Shown: positions 11,701 through 21,940 of the stretch, piece after piece | How the letters are laid out: every line of letters starts with the position of its first letter | Position numbering within the stretch: position 1 is the first letter of the stretch | Origin: Opisthorchis felineus | Lineage: Eukaryota; Platyhelminthes; Trematoda; Opisthorchiida; Opisthorchiidae | Direction of reading: 5' to 3' | Assembly (NCBI GenBank): GCA_004794785.1 | Contig: SJOL01007411.1 | Span: 1,525,042-1,589,041 of the forward strand | Length of the DNA stretch: 64,000 nucleotides | Program-made: the position numbers and the translations under genes | The notes under the pieces: generated by a model | Told to the model about the DNA's origin: nothing | Database searches by the model: none | What the model saw: only the letters and a program-made list of their open reading frames with translations

Positions 11701-13609
11701 CTGGGCGTTTAGGCCCGAAAACTGGTTTGGCACCGGGGAGGAGGTACAGTCGGGCTGTTGCTTTTGTACACCATCCAAGCTCGTCGGCGAATACAGATGC
11801 ATAGCTTTGTGGGAGGTCCTCAACTGAATGCTTCACAATGTGAGTTGGTTCGATGGCACCTACGTGTGTTGCGTGTGTGAGGATGCAAATAGAATTTATT
11901 GGCTTTTCCAGCAGATTCAGCTTTTCGATCCAATCCAGCCCCATAGGATCAAGTTTGGCGCATGACGTCAGGTACCACGTGGCTTCTGCGTCGAGCTATT
12001 GAAGCTTATGGAGCAGTCAACCTCGCCAGTCAACTTCAGTTTAACACCAGAAGCATTACGGGCCCAATGTTCGGTCTGTTTCACATGAGGCTTACCAATT
12101 CGCTTCCACGTTCGTTCACTGAGCAATGGAATGTCGGAGCCCGTATCAAGCTGCAAACGAACTGGGGTGTTGTTGATACGAACCGTCACGAACTTTCTTC
12201 GGCAAGCAAAGTCAACTTTGAATGTCGCCTTCACCGATTTGGACCACGATTTGTGGGTTGCGCGGTGGTGTGCTGGAGGCTGCGGCCTCTGAGATCGACA
12301 TAAATCTTCTTTGTGGCCACGATGATTGCACCTGGCACGTGTATGACGCATAAACCGGCAATAGCGAACAAAATGCCTCTCACCGCAATGCCAGCAACTT
12401 GTGGGAGGCTTGCTCTGTTTTCGATCGGGCTTGTTGTCAGACTTCTTTGGCGAGCTGGAGTTGATTGCGTGTACACAGCCGCTTGAAGTCGCAGGTGATT
12501 GGCCGATCCTAGCCGTGTCGTGCTTCAGGATGATGAGGCGTTGACATTCGGTGGTGAGGCTCTTCAACGTCATTTATGCATCCTGTTCAATTCTGTTAAG
12601 CAGCCGGGTTCTGATGTCAGCGTCTTGGGATGACTGGAGACCGAATATTAAATGATGCACTTAAATCGATTCTCCGTCATTGAGCTGAGCTTGAAGGGCT
12701 CGCAATCCCGATTGACAAAACTGGCAAACGTGATGAAATCATCATCATTTTTCTTGACCAACTTTAGGCATTGGTAACGAATATTGAAAAGTGATGTTTG
12801 ATCTGGGACAGTGTTCTGACCATCTCATCAAAGCTGAGGTCGCTGGGCAGCTTGTGGAGAACGAAATTTATGTACCGCTCACGCTCCGGTGTGCCGAGTT
12901 TTCGCAGCAATAATCTGACTTTCCATCCGTCACAAAACTTTGAAAAATCAGCCTTAAACATGTCTTTGTACCGCTTAAGCCAGGAGTCAAAAGTGCGACG
13001 AGAAAGACGGTCGAATGTGAACTCCGTGATCAAGGCCGTGGCCGCCTCAGTTGAGGGAACAGAAGACTCACCAGTGCTGGCTGCTGCTGCCTCGATATGC
13101 AGCCCCCAAGTCAGTGATTCGATGAGCTTCAGTTGCGCTTCTCCAAACTGCTTTCGCTGCTACTGCAGCGAAGCTGATTAAATTTGATCGACATCGTGGG
13201 TTCCCGTTCGCCAATTGCAGTAACGATATTTACCTCAGCTTAGTTCTCGGTCTGAGCCTCCCAAGCTAGTCTCCCCGCCAAAACAATCACCAAAGGTGCA
13301 CAAGTTATAATAACGCCCGAAAACAAGTCAATGACACTTGCACAGCGCTTCATATATATAGTGTAAGCGGCGACAACTTTCTGGAAATTCTGACGCCTTC
13401 TGGATGCGCCATTGGCAGCCGTCATTCCGCCAATACTGGGTCATGATTGGCTGTTGGGTCCAGACTGCCGACCAATCAGATCTTGGCTTGATGCTGGACC
13501 GGCAAGCGTCCCGAACTTTCGGCCAATCTTGCGCGGAATAGGATTCTCAGCCGAAGCAGCACCTGGGTTCGAGCGATAAAACGGGATCCGTGTGGAATTC
13601 CGCCTAACA
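8725..13609 (-). mobile_element. Gypsy element A, left-arm copy
   Basis: Reverse-complement copy of the 4,885-bp element at 23,338-28,222. Its 5' LTR is 13,216-13,609 and its 3' LTR is 8,725-9,118, flanked by the same 5-bp target duplication at 8,720-8,724 and 13,610-13,614. Protein remnants match the right copy almost residue for residue, with the same stops and frameshifts. This copy therefore arose by segmental duplication, not by a second insertion. Confidence 0.95.
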
Positions 13610-13614
13610 AAAGG

Positions 13615-13890
13615 GCATTAAGCTATGGAGCTTGATGCAACTCCCACGCCATATATTCCACGAGTCCGCTTCTGCATCAACGGACACATGGAGGAAGAAA
13701 TGCCAGAGCTGACTTCGTCCTTGGCATTTTGAGATGCATAACCACGCTTGGGTATTGTATGCGTGTTTTGGAGACACAGAGACAGATCAATCTTAAGGGC
13801 GTACAAGGTCTCGGCGAGCACTGCTTGTCTGCCAATTTGACGTAAAGTACAGACGTTGAAAGCTCCTTTGCAGAAAGGATCTCGTGAATT
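13615..13890 (-). pseudogene. LINE1 endonuclease N-terminal part (left arm copy)
   Basis: Mirror of 23,060-23,332. It encodes the start of the LINE endonuclease (FNVCTLRQIGRQAVLAETL) and is separated from the rest of LINE1 by Gypsy element A. Confidence 0.8.
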
Positions 13891-13934
13891 TAGCAAGGTA
13901 TTATTTTTTATTGTTACTAGGCAGCGTGGTTCGT

Positions 13935-14139
13935 AATAAATAATAACATAAAAAATGATCGTTCAGCTGTAGCACCCTTTCGGTGCCTAGCTGCCATGCC
14001 ACCCGAGGGAAGCATGAGGGCTGGGGTACTGCCAGGTTGCGCAAGCCTAGACAGGGGAAGTCGAGAGGCAGAATTCGGGTTCGAACCACGGACCTTCCGG
14101 TCAGTAAATTCGCGCTCTAACCACTGAGCTATCCCGTTT
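13935..14139 (-). mobile_element. tRNA-derived SINE (left arm copy)
   Basis: Mirror of the SINE at 22,808-23,012. Polymerase III box A (GATAGCTCAGTGGTTAGAGC on the minus strand) and box B (GGTTCGAACCC) are present. It is flanked by 12-bp duplications at 13,923-13,934 and 14,140-14,151. One base differs from the right copy, in the linker after box A (14,110). Confidence 0.9.
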
Positions 14140-14386
14140 AGCGTGGTTCGTGAGGCCCATTGGTCAGCTAAATGGCAATCAATGACCCAACAACGTTTGC
14201 TTGTGGTAGGAAGGGGTTGGGCGGGGGGGGGTACCGGTGTATAAAGAGCTGTGCAGGCAAATGATACTTCCCGGTTGCCAAGGCCGAGGTGTGGGGTTTG
14301 GTTGAGGTACCCCACTTTGAGATTTTGACTAAAAAGTCTGACCCGCAAGGCAGTGGCAGGATGTATGGTTTTGTTCGTGGACCCTG

Positions 14387-14930
14387 CTCTCAGCCTCTGA
14401 CTGCATAGTCTGACCTGCTCGGCTTCAAGGGTTTGGCCAAACCCGAGGGCGCAGGGCGTATAGCATTACTGTCTCACTCTTGATGTGGCTGCGCACAGTA
14501 GGTGCCTTTTGAGCAGCACAGGACTCTGAATTTAAAAGCATTTCGGCCGTATCGAATAATGCGCTGGCGGTCACAGTCAACCGTTGGGCGATCGGAGTGT
14601 GCGATTTTTAGGGTCGGCCTTTTCTAACCCGTCCTTCCTCGGAGGAAGGCAGCATCGCTGCTTTCATAAATATGGACATGCAGGTCGCCTGGGGGAAACG
14701 CCTTACTGCATCCACATTCCTATCGCGGAGGACAGTACGACTATACCTCCAGAATGCCTCGTAATACGATTACTCACAGTACGGAGACTCGTGGTTCTTC
14801 CTCGGGCTGCTTTCCGTTGGCCCTCCTGGCATGGGTGAATAATAAGGCACTACGTTCCAGCCAGTGTAGCCCGCGGGGTCATTGGAGCACTCCGGCCGGA
14901 CTTCCACGTGTATGTGACAGCTTTATGTCT
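14387..14930 (+). repeat. interspersed repeat D, intact copy
   Basis: A repeat of at least 500 bp seen also at 22,132-22,560 (identical, right arm), 21,815-21,935 (diverged piece) and 41,500-41,800 (strongly diverged). The part from 14,387 to 14,815 belongs to the inverted arm. The last 110 bp, ending around GTGACAGCTTTA near 14,915, lie in the spacer and run on without a break. It has no recognisable protein, although frame 14,584-14,838 is open. Family unknown; possibly a non-autonomous element. Confidence 0.7.
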
Positions 14931-15044
14931 CAGGAAAGTTGAAGTTCAGCACTCTAAAGAATTCTCAGATATCCCAGCGAAGTTCAATAGTGCTGGGGCT
15001 GTGCCTACTAAGTCATTCCATCCCATCACCTTTCTCAAAGTTGA

Positions 15045-18000
15045 CATCATCATCATAGACAGCAGCAACAGTGTTGACACTGATGCTTCACTGCCGTGCA
15101 ACCATAAGGTTCGCCTAATTAAATTTAAAGCCCTATAGTGAAAATAAGAGAGAAAGAGTGGGTGGGGGAGGGAACCTAGTGCTGGCCTATTTCAAGCATT
15201 CTGAGGTACCTACAGATCCAACCGCTCAAGCAGACAATCTGGAAAAAAACTGACAGCACGAACGCCACTGAAATCGATTAGCCGCCATTTCTTGCAGTCT
15301 CCAGCCAAGCACACCCCATCCTGGAAGGCGTACAAGACCAACAAAACTCAAACTCTTCGCGGTGTCTTTCACGCTTTTCTGCCAAGTCATACGTTGTCCA
15401 CCTCGCAGTTTGCGCCATTCTGAAGGAGACACGGAGAACAACACTGGTCTCGGTAAACAGTGTTTTAGCATGCGTAGCACATGGCCGAGCCATCCTAGTC
15501 GGTGGTGCTGTATGTTTTCCCCGATTGAAGTACCTGCCGTTTTCTAATCACCTCGTTGCTAACACGCTGGCGCCATCCGACACGAGCTACGCTTCTGAGG
15601 CAACGGTTGTCAAAAACCTGAAGGCGCCTCACATCATCTGTCCACAGAGGCCACGTCTCGCACCCATAAAACAATCCAGCCCTTATTATAGCCTGGTACA
15701 CGCGATCTAGTGATATGCCTTTTTGACGCCACAAGTGACGCAAATTAGCAAACTTGGTTCGAGCCTTTGAGATTCTTGCACTGACTTCATCAGACACACT
15801 TCCGTCAGAGCTAATACAACTACGGAGGTATGTGAAGTTTTCCACAATCTCCAGTTATTCTTTTGGAATTGTAAGAGATACATTCAGAGACTGTACGTTC
15901 TGAAGCTTGGCTTTGCACTTTGAAGGTGCAAGGCGCATGCCAAAAGATGGTATGATGGTGGTCAGTCTATTCAACAGGGCTTGTGCTTCGCTTTGGTCTT
16001 CAGAGATGAGGGCCATGTCGTCTGCGTACTCCAGATCGACAAGGTTATCACCGGCAACAATTTGAACACCGGGGTTTTGAAGATATTCCAGCGTTCGCCT
16101 CATTATTTCATCAATGATGAAGTTGAACAAGAATAGAGAGAGTGAACATTCTTGTCGGACACCACTTTTTGTAGGGAAGCTTTTGGAGAGCTCACCATAC
16201 ACTCACCCGCCCAGAAGTATGTGAATACAGGGATCGGATTATGTTCACAAACTTCTGGGGCATACCCTGTTGAGCAAGTGTAGTTAACAGCACTGACCGA
16301 TCGACAGAATCAAACGCACCCTTAAAGTCCAGGAATACCAAGATTGTGGGTCGTCTGTACATATGGCGTTGCTCTAACACCTGGCGGAGTGTGAAGATGT
16401 GGTCAACGCAGCCTCTACCCGGTCGAAATCCCGCTTGACTCTCACGGGTCAAGGTTTCGCGTGCCACCGTAAGACAACGAAGAATCAGTGACACCAGAAG
16501 TCTTTTCACAGCAGGCGTCAGACTGGCACATCTGTGGTTACTACGTTCACTGCGAGTACCATTTTTGGAAATAGGCACTACTATCGATTTACCCCAGTTG
16601 TCTGGGACGATCTCTTTCTCCCAGAAAGACCCAAATGGGCTAGACAGGCACTGGCCAGCACTGGCCAGAGATGTAAATTCGGACGCTTCTGAGTTTGAAG
16701 GCGGCTCCATATTCACAGTCCACCTCTCTGTTGAAGGCCAGGATTCCGGATTGGAGGTAGCAGGTGGCCAGCTGAATTGCTGTTCGAAGTATTGTGCCCA
16801 ACGCTCCAAACGTTCTGCTTTGCTGGATATCAGGGAGCCATTTTGGTCCCTGATTACTTCGCTGACAAGGGGTTTCTGAGGACCAGTCGAACGAATCAAG
16901 TGAAACTGCTTGTGTACTTTTCCAGCATTTTTTGCATTTTCCACTTCTTCGGCCTTTCGGGTCCACCAAGCTTCTCGGTCTGCACGGTCTTTCAGTTGAT
17001 GCGTCGGGTGGAGTTGTGGTTACGGCCAGAAGGAATCTGTCGCCGGGTCTCCAGCGAGGACCCGGTTCTATCAGAGATCCAATGTTTGGGTGAGTTTGGC
17101 TGGGTTGTAACGCAAACAGACGTTCAGGCTTTGAGTAGCGCTTTGGGTATCTTTTCTCAGTGGCCGTTTATATCTGATATCGGACCGTCCGGCAGGCGTT
17201 CGAGCAGCTGGTTGTGACAGTTTCGTTTGATTTCTGAGTCCACTAGCTTCTCAGTGGCTAAGCGAGGTGTGCGCGTTTTGCGTAGACCTGAAAAGCGCAA
17301 CGAAAAGCAGCAGCGTACAAGTGCATGGTCGGAGTCCGCGTTGGTGTCCCAGAAGGAGCGGCAGGCGGTGATCGACCCTCGCCACCGATAACTGACGGTG
17401 ATGTTGTCTATTTGTATTCGTGGCTGGTTTGTTGGTGGGCCTTACGTTTTCAAGCGATTTCCGCTGTTCCTGAAATTGATACTGCAAAGGAACAGTCTGT
17501 GATCGCCACACATCTGAAGCAGACTATCTCCGTTGTCCGTGCGTCTTGTGTCCAATCCAAGACGACCACCCAGCTGGGTCTCATCTTCGTCTAGTCTACC
17601 TACCTGGGCGTTGATGTCACCAGCAACCACAACGATATCTGCGCCTTTAGTTCGTTGTAAAAGAGCGCCAAGAGCGCCATAGAAACTGTCTTTGGCAGAT
17701 TCAGAGCTAGTCAGTTGGGGCGTAAGCAGACACAATAAACAGGGTGCGATGGACCTCAGTGCCTCGGGATTCCCTCACAGACGCTGCCAAACGAACCGCA
17801 CAGAGGTGACTGGAAGAGAGCGAGAGGGCAGTCAGTTCGATCACAGTACTTGCGTCCTGCATCCTTGTTTCTGACAGACAACATACATCAATGCAGAGGG
17901 AATCCAGCGTACGAGCAAGAGCCACCTGTTGACCTGCTTGCTTCAGTGTGCGAACATTAAAGGTGGCTAAGTAGACAGGCTTTCGGGGTATGAAAACAGA

Positions 18001-18285
18001 CTTCGAAGTGTTTAGGGTTGTGACTGAACTCGGGCGTACAGAAGCTGCAGCTGAGTGTGATGCAGGGCGAGCAAAACGGTCAGTCCTAGAGCTGGGACCT
18101 GCGGAGAAAGTATTCAAATTTGGGTGGGGGAGGGTGGAAGACGGAAAATGTGAAAGTGTAAGAAGGGAGGCGTCAGCAGTAGCATGTTTTCGCTTACCCG
18201 CCCTGCTGTATGCAGCAAGTAAGGCGACCCGGCTGATGGCACCACGCGACGGCTGATGTGGCATGAGAGTATTGTTAGCTATAAA
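15045..18285 (-). mobile_element. RTE-like LINE retrotransposon (LINE2)
   Basis: A nearly full-length non-LTR element on the minus strand. From its 5' end it has a Ser/Pro-rich leader, an apurinic-type endonuclease (about 18,290-17,300), a reverse transcriptase (about 16,950-15,860) and a C-terminal domain with LPGWGVLGW and MAANRFQWRSCCQF (15,480-15,230). The 3' UTR ends in a short (ATG)n tail, seen as CAT repeats on the plus strand at 15,045-15,056. The same tail type closes LINE3. Several frameshifts break the reading frame, so it is probably inactive but younger than the other LINE remnants outside the arms. Confidence 0.88.
15855..16944 (-). pseudogene. LINE2 reverse transcriptase domain
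   Basis: The frame 16,192-16,944 carries the fingers and first palm motifs: SQAGFRPGRGCVDHIFTLRQ and FLDFKGAFDSVDR, which holds a catalytic Asp. The next frame, 15,855-16,202, carries GVRQECSLSLFLFN and the catalytic box EYADDMALI, with YADD at 16,017-16,028. A further frame at 15,495-15,845 holds the thumb and connection (FTYLRSCISSDGSVSDEVSA). All catalytic aspartates remain, but frameshifts divide the protein. A tandem 10-bp duplication lies at about 16,648-16,670. Confidence 0.9.
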
Positions 18286-18291
18286 TGTCAT
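17442..18291 (-). pseudogene. LINE2 endonuclease domain
   Basis: Two overlapping frames make up the endonuclease/exonuclease/phosphatase fold that nicks target DNA for target-primed reverse transcription. 17,707-18,291 gives the Ser/Pro-rich leader, then ATFNVRTLKQAGQQ, the catalytic-Glu segment CCLSETRMQ and SAYAPTD. The frame then shifts, and 17,442-17,735 gives VVVAGDINAQVG and RRTDNGDSLLQMC. The motif order is that of RTE-like endonucleases. The frame change means no intact protein is made from this copy. Confidence 0.85.
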
Positions 18292-18690
18292 TGTTGTACG
18301 TGGGCTGGGCTACTGCCAGGGTGCCCACAGCTAGACAGGAGGACGATTAGGGTCCTCAACCAAAGCCTTTGGCTCAAAAGCCTAACCGCAAGGCAGCGGT
18401 GTTGGGCTGGAAATGCAAGTACATTGCCATTTTTACGGAACACGTCGCTACAAATGTTCCAACCCCCAACCAGGTGGGCCAGGAGGTTATGTTCGTAAGA
18501 CCCATTGACCAACCTGGTATGAGAGTCTCTGTGAGTGTCGCGCGGACACCCCCCCCCCGGTATAGCTCACTGGATCGCTGAGGTGCACAAACCGCCACAC
18601 CACGGTAAGGTCCAATCTCCTCATGACACTTTGCCACATTCAGTGGTAGCCCTCAACTCAGAGTCCTTTGACACAAGCAGCTTGTGATTC
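18290..18690 (+). repeat. interspersed repeat F, copy 1
   Basis: About 400 bp similar to 31,640-32,040 (same strand). Its first 100 bp also resemble 33,650-33,752 in inverse orientation. Shared words include TTGTACGTGGGCT, ACGATTAGGG, CCTCAACCAAAG, AGGTGCACAAACCG and CGGTAAGGT. Its start (CTAGACAGGAGG, TACTGCCAGG) resembles the body of the tRNA-derived SINEs, so it may be a related non-autonomous family. It abuts the 5' end of LINE2 and contains a run of ten C at 18,549-18,558. Confidence 0.75.
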
Positions 18691-18813
18691 TGGAATACCT
18701 GCCATGGGGTTTGGCGACTTTGAGGTTGGCGATCCATACATCTTGCTCACACATCCTCATTTCCACCACTGACGGCGACACCAGCTTTGGCGCTTTACCA
18801 TCATATAACTGTC

Positions 18814-19077
18814 CTATTTTACTTGTGCGAATAAACTGGGAGCAATAGGCCCAGTGCTATGCTCCCACATGATTGATGGCGGTAAATGGCTCACACTACC
18901 GCCTGAGATGTAAACACCCTCCCTGTAGTTGGTTATCAATATGTTTTCAAGCAAGCACAAAAACATTTCGTGTTGGGGAGCGGATCGGTGAAGAATGTCT
19001 GTCAGCCACGTTTCGAAACTCGAGATATTCCACTTAACATTTTTTACAAGTCTCCTGCCATTACGTCCGACACTCAT
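18814..19077 (-). CDS. unrecognised 87-codon open frame
   Basis: A minus-strand frame with protein-like composition: ISSFETWLTDILHRS, then HEMFLCLLENILITNYREG, then YISGGSVSHLPPSIMWEH. I cannot assign a family. It could be an exon or part of a transposon. There is no clear GT/AG pair at both ends. Listed because its composition is less repetitive and more protein-like than other open frames in the spacer. Confidence 0.3.
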   Translation of the reverse strand: MSVGRNGRRLVKNVKWNISSFETWLTDILHRSAPQHEMFLCLLENILITNYREGVYISGGSVSHLPPSIMWEHSTGPIAPSLFAQVK

Positions 19078-19955
19078 AATTTCGGGCCATGCTATAAGAA
19101 ATATCAGGGGATGCGCTGTTGCCTGCCTGTACCAGCCATCATTCTGGGACAGTCAAAAGTCTAAGATCGCTCCGGATCCTCCACCCATAGAGGTGATTTC
19201 TCGCAACCGCATTAGAATAACACACATTCTAATCTAACAGCTGCGACCGTTGAGGCTCATTAATTCGTGCTTCGCCGCCCCTCAAGTATGATTCTGATCC
19301 TTGTGGTTTGTGTTTATTTTAGAGCTCTTAAATTTCCCGATAATTTTCTAGTTTTCCGCACCATCCAGCGCCGTGTCCAAAAATGGTCTTGAAACACATC
19401 AAAGGGTGAGTTTATTCCAGCCAGCTTTTCTGCAAGTGCTTGAGCCTCGTTCTCTTAAAACACGAAAACATCGCCTGCATATTTCAGACCAAAGTCTCAA
19501 AGTCGCACTAATCACGAAAAAAGACAAGATGCAAGACTGTACGTCGCTATGTCACGTAGCTAACTTTCGATCTCAGAACCACCACTTGCAACGAGTAGTA
19601 CTGTTTCCTGAGTTGCATTCTGGACTAGTGAAGGCCGGTTGACGATCTCGTACATGTTCCCCACCCGGACCACTTCTGATCAACCCTGCCGACAATCTTC
19701 CGAGATGTCTCACTGCAGAGCTTCATGCGACGGAACAGTTGTCTGCTGCTCCACATTTGGTGCGTATAGAACCTCTAGTTTCGGTTTCATCCAAGCCTTT
19801 GATTCTAAAGCACAAGCCAAGTTGTTGGCCGAAGATGCACTCAACGCACGATTCACGGGCCTTCGTATCCGAATCTATTTTATCTTATCTGTGACTAATG
19901 CCCTGTGAAGCTATTGGTGTGTGATTGAGAACCGAGTCCCTTCCGTTAATTACAG

Positions 19956-20022
19956 CCGATTGTCCGTTTGTGAAATGCACACCACTGAGTCAGATGCTCG
20001 GCCGAATCCAGAACGGTTCTCG
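19956..20022 (+). CDS. NGDN: NGDN exon (weakest supported)
   Basis: Acceptor TTAATTACAG precedes it and donor GTAACT follows at 20,023. It reads out in phase 0 through ARPNPERFS, which fits the 'DPL.F.P.P' stretch of neuroguidins. I found no upstream exon in the matching phase, so its start is uncertain. Confidence 0.5.
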
Positions 20023-20616
20023 GTAACTCGCTTTCGGTCATCTGATTAGTGTAGAATATCGAAAGTTTTGTAGATGAAGTGCCCCTTGGCAACGTCCCAT
20101 CGGCTTCACCTTCTTTGGACTCCAAGTGCGAAGTTTACCAACCTGCACGGTTGAACCCTGTATTTTACGGTACTTCTAGATTTTCACGTGTCATTTTTTT
20201 TACAGAACAGCCGAAGAACAAAGCTCTCGAACGGGCTAAAAAGCGCGCAGCGCGTTTCATTCTTGAAGATCCTGATCTGCGCGAATCGGAGGACCTACCT
20301 GAGGAAATTCATGTAGGCAAGCATCCTTAACCATTTTCGTTTATCAAACAGTTCGGCTCTTATGGTGCGGACATTAAGATACATAAAAAGTTGGCGGAAA
20401 AACAGAGGTATTCACTATCCTTTCCATGTAAAATGCAAATGACACTGCAGGTTTGAGGAGGAAAACTTCACGCGTCTTCAGGTGACCAAGCAAGAAAAGC
20501 GCTTGCATCGTTGTTTCTTCTCTGCTGGTTTTGGTGATACTTCGGCGAAAACAGACCCTATGCAAATCCTACTACAAAGCGTAAGAAGTTTTACTGAGGA
20601 GTCTCGTTTGGTGTAG
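19956..20616 (+). CDS. NGDN: neuroguidin homologue, 3' part (five exons)
   Basis: Five short plus-strand exons join in phase into a protein that follows the C-terminal half of neuroguidin, a Sas10/Utp3/C1D-family protein tied to 18S rRNA processing in the nucleolus and, in animals, to eIF4E/CPEB translational control. Visible motifs in order are RPNPERFSNIESF, YQPARLNPVFY, ALERAKKRAARF, DLPEEIH, and FEEENFTRLQVTKQEKR. The last corresponds to the conserved 'YEE.m.vRL.vsKrEK' block. Exons: 19,956-20,022; 20,055-20,169; 20,206-20,312; 20,352-20,407; 20,451-20,580 (or to the TAG ending at 20,616). Introns are only 32, 36, 39 and 43 bp. The presence of introns rules out a processed copy. The N-terminal Sas10 domain was not found, so this is either a truncated gene or one whose 5' exons lie elsewhere. 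Family assignment rests on remembered family motifs, not a search. Confidence 0.72.
20055..20169 (+). CDS. NGDN: NGDN exon
   Basis: Acceptor GATTAGTGTAG and donor G|GTACTT. Phase 0 in, phase 1 out. It encodes NIESFVDEVPLGNVPS and then KCEVYQPARLNPVFY, matching the conserved 'yvPPrLvPvhYde' block of the family. The upstream intron is 32 bp. Confidence 0.75.
20206..20312 (+). CDS. NGDN: NGDN exon
   Basis: Acceptor TTTTTTTACAG and donor CAT|GTAGGC. Phase 1 in, phase 0 out. It encodes EQPKNKALERAKKRAARF and ends EDLPEEIH, the basic helix plus 'PEEI' of neuroguidins. Flanking introns are 36 and 39 bp. Confidence 0.8.
20352..20407 (+). CDS. NGDN: NGDN small exon
   Basis: Acceptor TTTATCAAACAG and donor AG|GTATTC. 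Phase 0 in, phase 2 out. It encodes FGSYGADIKIHKKLAEKQ, linking the 'PEEI' helix to the next block. The split Arg codon (AG|G) completes correctly in the following exon. Confidence 0.75.
20451..20616 (+). CDS. NGDN: NGDN exon, possible 3' terminal
   Basis: Acceptor GACACTGCAG, phase 2 in. It encodes FEEENFTRLQVTKQEKR and RCFFSAGFGDTSAKTDPMQ. It either ends at a GTAAGA donor (20,581) and continues, or reads on to the TAG ending at 20,616. The basic C-terminal tail usual in neuroguidins is not evident, so the true 3' end is uncertain. Confidence 0.65.
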
Positions 20617-21814
20617 TCGTATTTTAAGCGCGTTTCATTAGAACACTCTCCCACTTCGCGGTGGTCGCAACTGTAGCAGCTGGAAGCAGTGTGCCTATGG
20701 TACACGGTTGATAGCTGATAAATTGATTGATTGGGAACATTATGAGATTTTGGACTATTGGTTTATCCAGAGTTATGGTTTATTTCTACATTACTTAGAC
20801 CCGGGATTATTCTAACCCTTATCTGAGGTTTTCGTGATGATACTATTGGTATGTTTGCTGTGCATCCCGATCTCCGAAGTTTCTGGAACCTTTTATAGGC
20901 ACAGTGCATATTTTTTCCATCAGGAAATCGAATTTCGAATGTAAAATATAAAGCTACATCTGCGGCCGCAATGAACGTATTTTTCTCGTTCGACTATGCA
21001 GAAAGGCTACGGCAGACATGTAGGTAGTGTGCAGGCACTGCTGGGCGGGGTAATCTCACCAACCATGTGAGCTCACACTCGGCACTCAATCGTTAAAAGC
21101 ATAGCCAATCTGTTAGTCGGTCACATCGTCTGAATTGAAATCGGGTAATGGAGTCTAAAACATTCGCCTATACCGCGTGGAAACAGTCTACCTGAATAGG
21201 GAAAAGTGAAGAGGGCTGCATTGTAGCGATCTTAGTGTGTGTATTGATCTCTTTTAACTTGCTGACTCCTCCAGTCTTGTAGAGCATGCTGCAATTAGTT
21301 ATAAGATGATCCTTGAGATGAAAGCGGATAGCTTTGAGATGCGCACAAAGGAAAAACATTGATGCTTTCTGCTTCATTGTTTTCGTATGTAGGAGACATG
21401 TGTTCTGTTTTCTTCCTTTAAACAGTTAGAATGAATGTCCAGCAGCATTGCATCACATATGGTTCACCGAATATTGTGGGGATGTTGCACACCATCCGGA
21501 CAGAATAACGTGATTGGCATCATTTACAACCACCAGACATCTGGTATGCCACTTCGTGCGACTTGTGTACCAGATTATTGCACTAATGCGGTGAATTTCA
21601 TGAGACTTATACGCCGTATGGTTCCTCTTCCGGAGATATAGCTTCACTCGTGTCACAGAAACTTATACAGGCATTTATTGCATACATCAGTTCAGACTGA
21701 CGTTAAACTGAACTGGCTGGACAGTCCCCTTATACCTCTATCTCTAACGTTATAATGAAGTAGATCAGTGTCCATCAACGAAGGTCTCGGTACTATCACC
21801 GCGCAGAACGTTTC
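20617..21814. other. spacer DNA without recognised genes
   Basis: No domain, repeat or RNA gene recognised. It could include the 3' UTR of the neuroguidin gene. An alternative 3' exon could start after TTTCATTAG at 20,640, where a frame stays open for about 60 codons, but nothing in it resembles the family. Confidence 0.45.
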
Positions 21815-21940
21815 CCACCCCACCTAAAGCTGTCACCTTGACGTGGTGGTCGGGCTTGATTACTGCAATGACCCCGCGGGCTACACTGGCTGGAACACGG
21901 TTCCTAAATGTTCAACCATACCAGGAAGGCCAACGGGAAA
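21815..21940 (-). repeat. diverged flank of repeat D
   Basis: This piece matches the reverse complement of 14,816-14,925 at roughly four fifths identity by eye (shared words TAAAGCTGTCAC and AATGACCCCGCGGGC). The adjoining arm sequence is essentially identical between sides. It ends in GGAAA at 21,936-21,940, repeated after the SINE at 22,132-22,136. Confidence 0.75.

Larger units (their letters stand above)
7001..14815 (-). repeat. left arm of 7.8-kb inverted duplication
   Basis: This segment is the reverse complement of 22,132-29,946. Every pair of matching landmarks sums to 36,947, so there is no net insertion or deletion over 7,815 bp. By eye I found five substitutions (left/right: 7,959/28,988; 8,088/28,859; 9,076/27,871; 14,110/22,837; and a change seen only as the pairing of these frames). 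Outer junction: LINE1 sequence meets Gypsy element B at 7,000/7,001. Inner junction: identity stops at 14,815, inside repeat D, which continues without a break on this side. Contents mirror the right arm. Confidence 0.97.
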
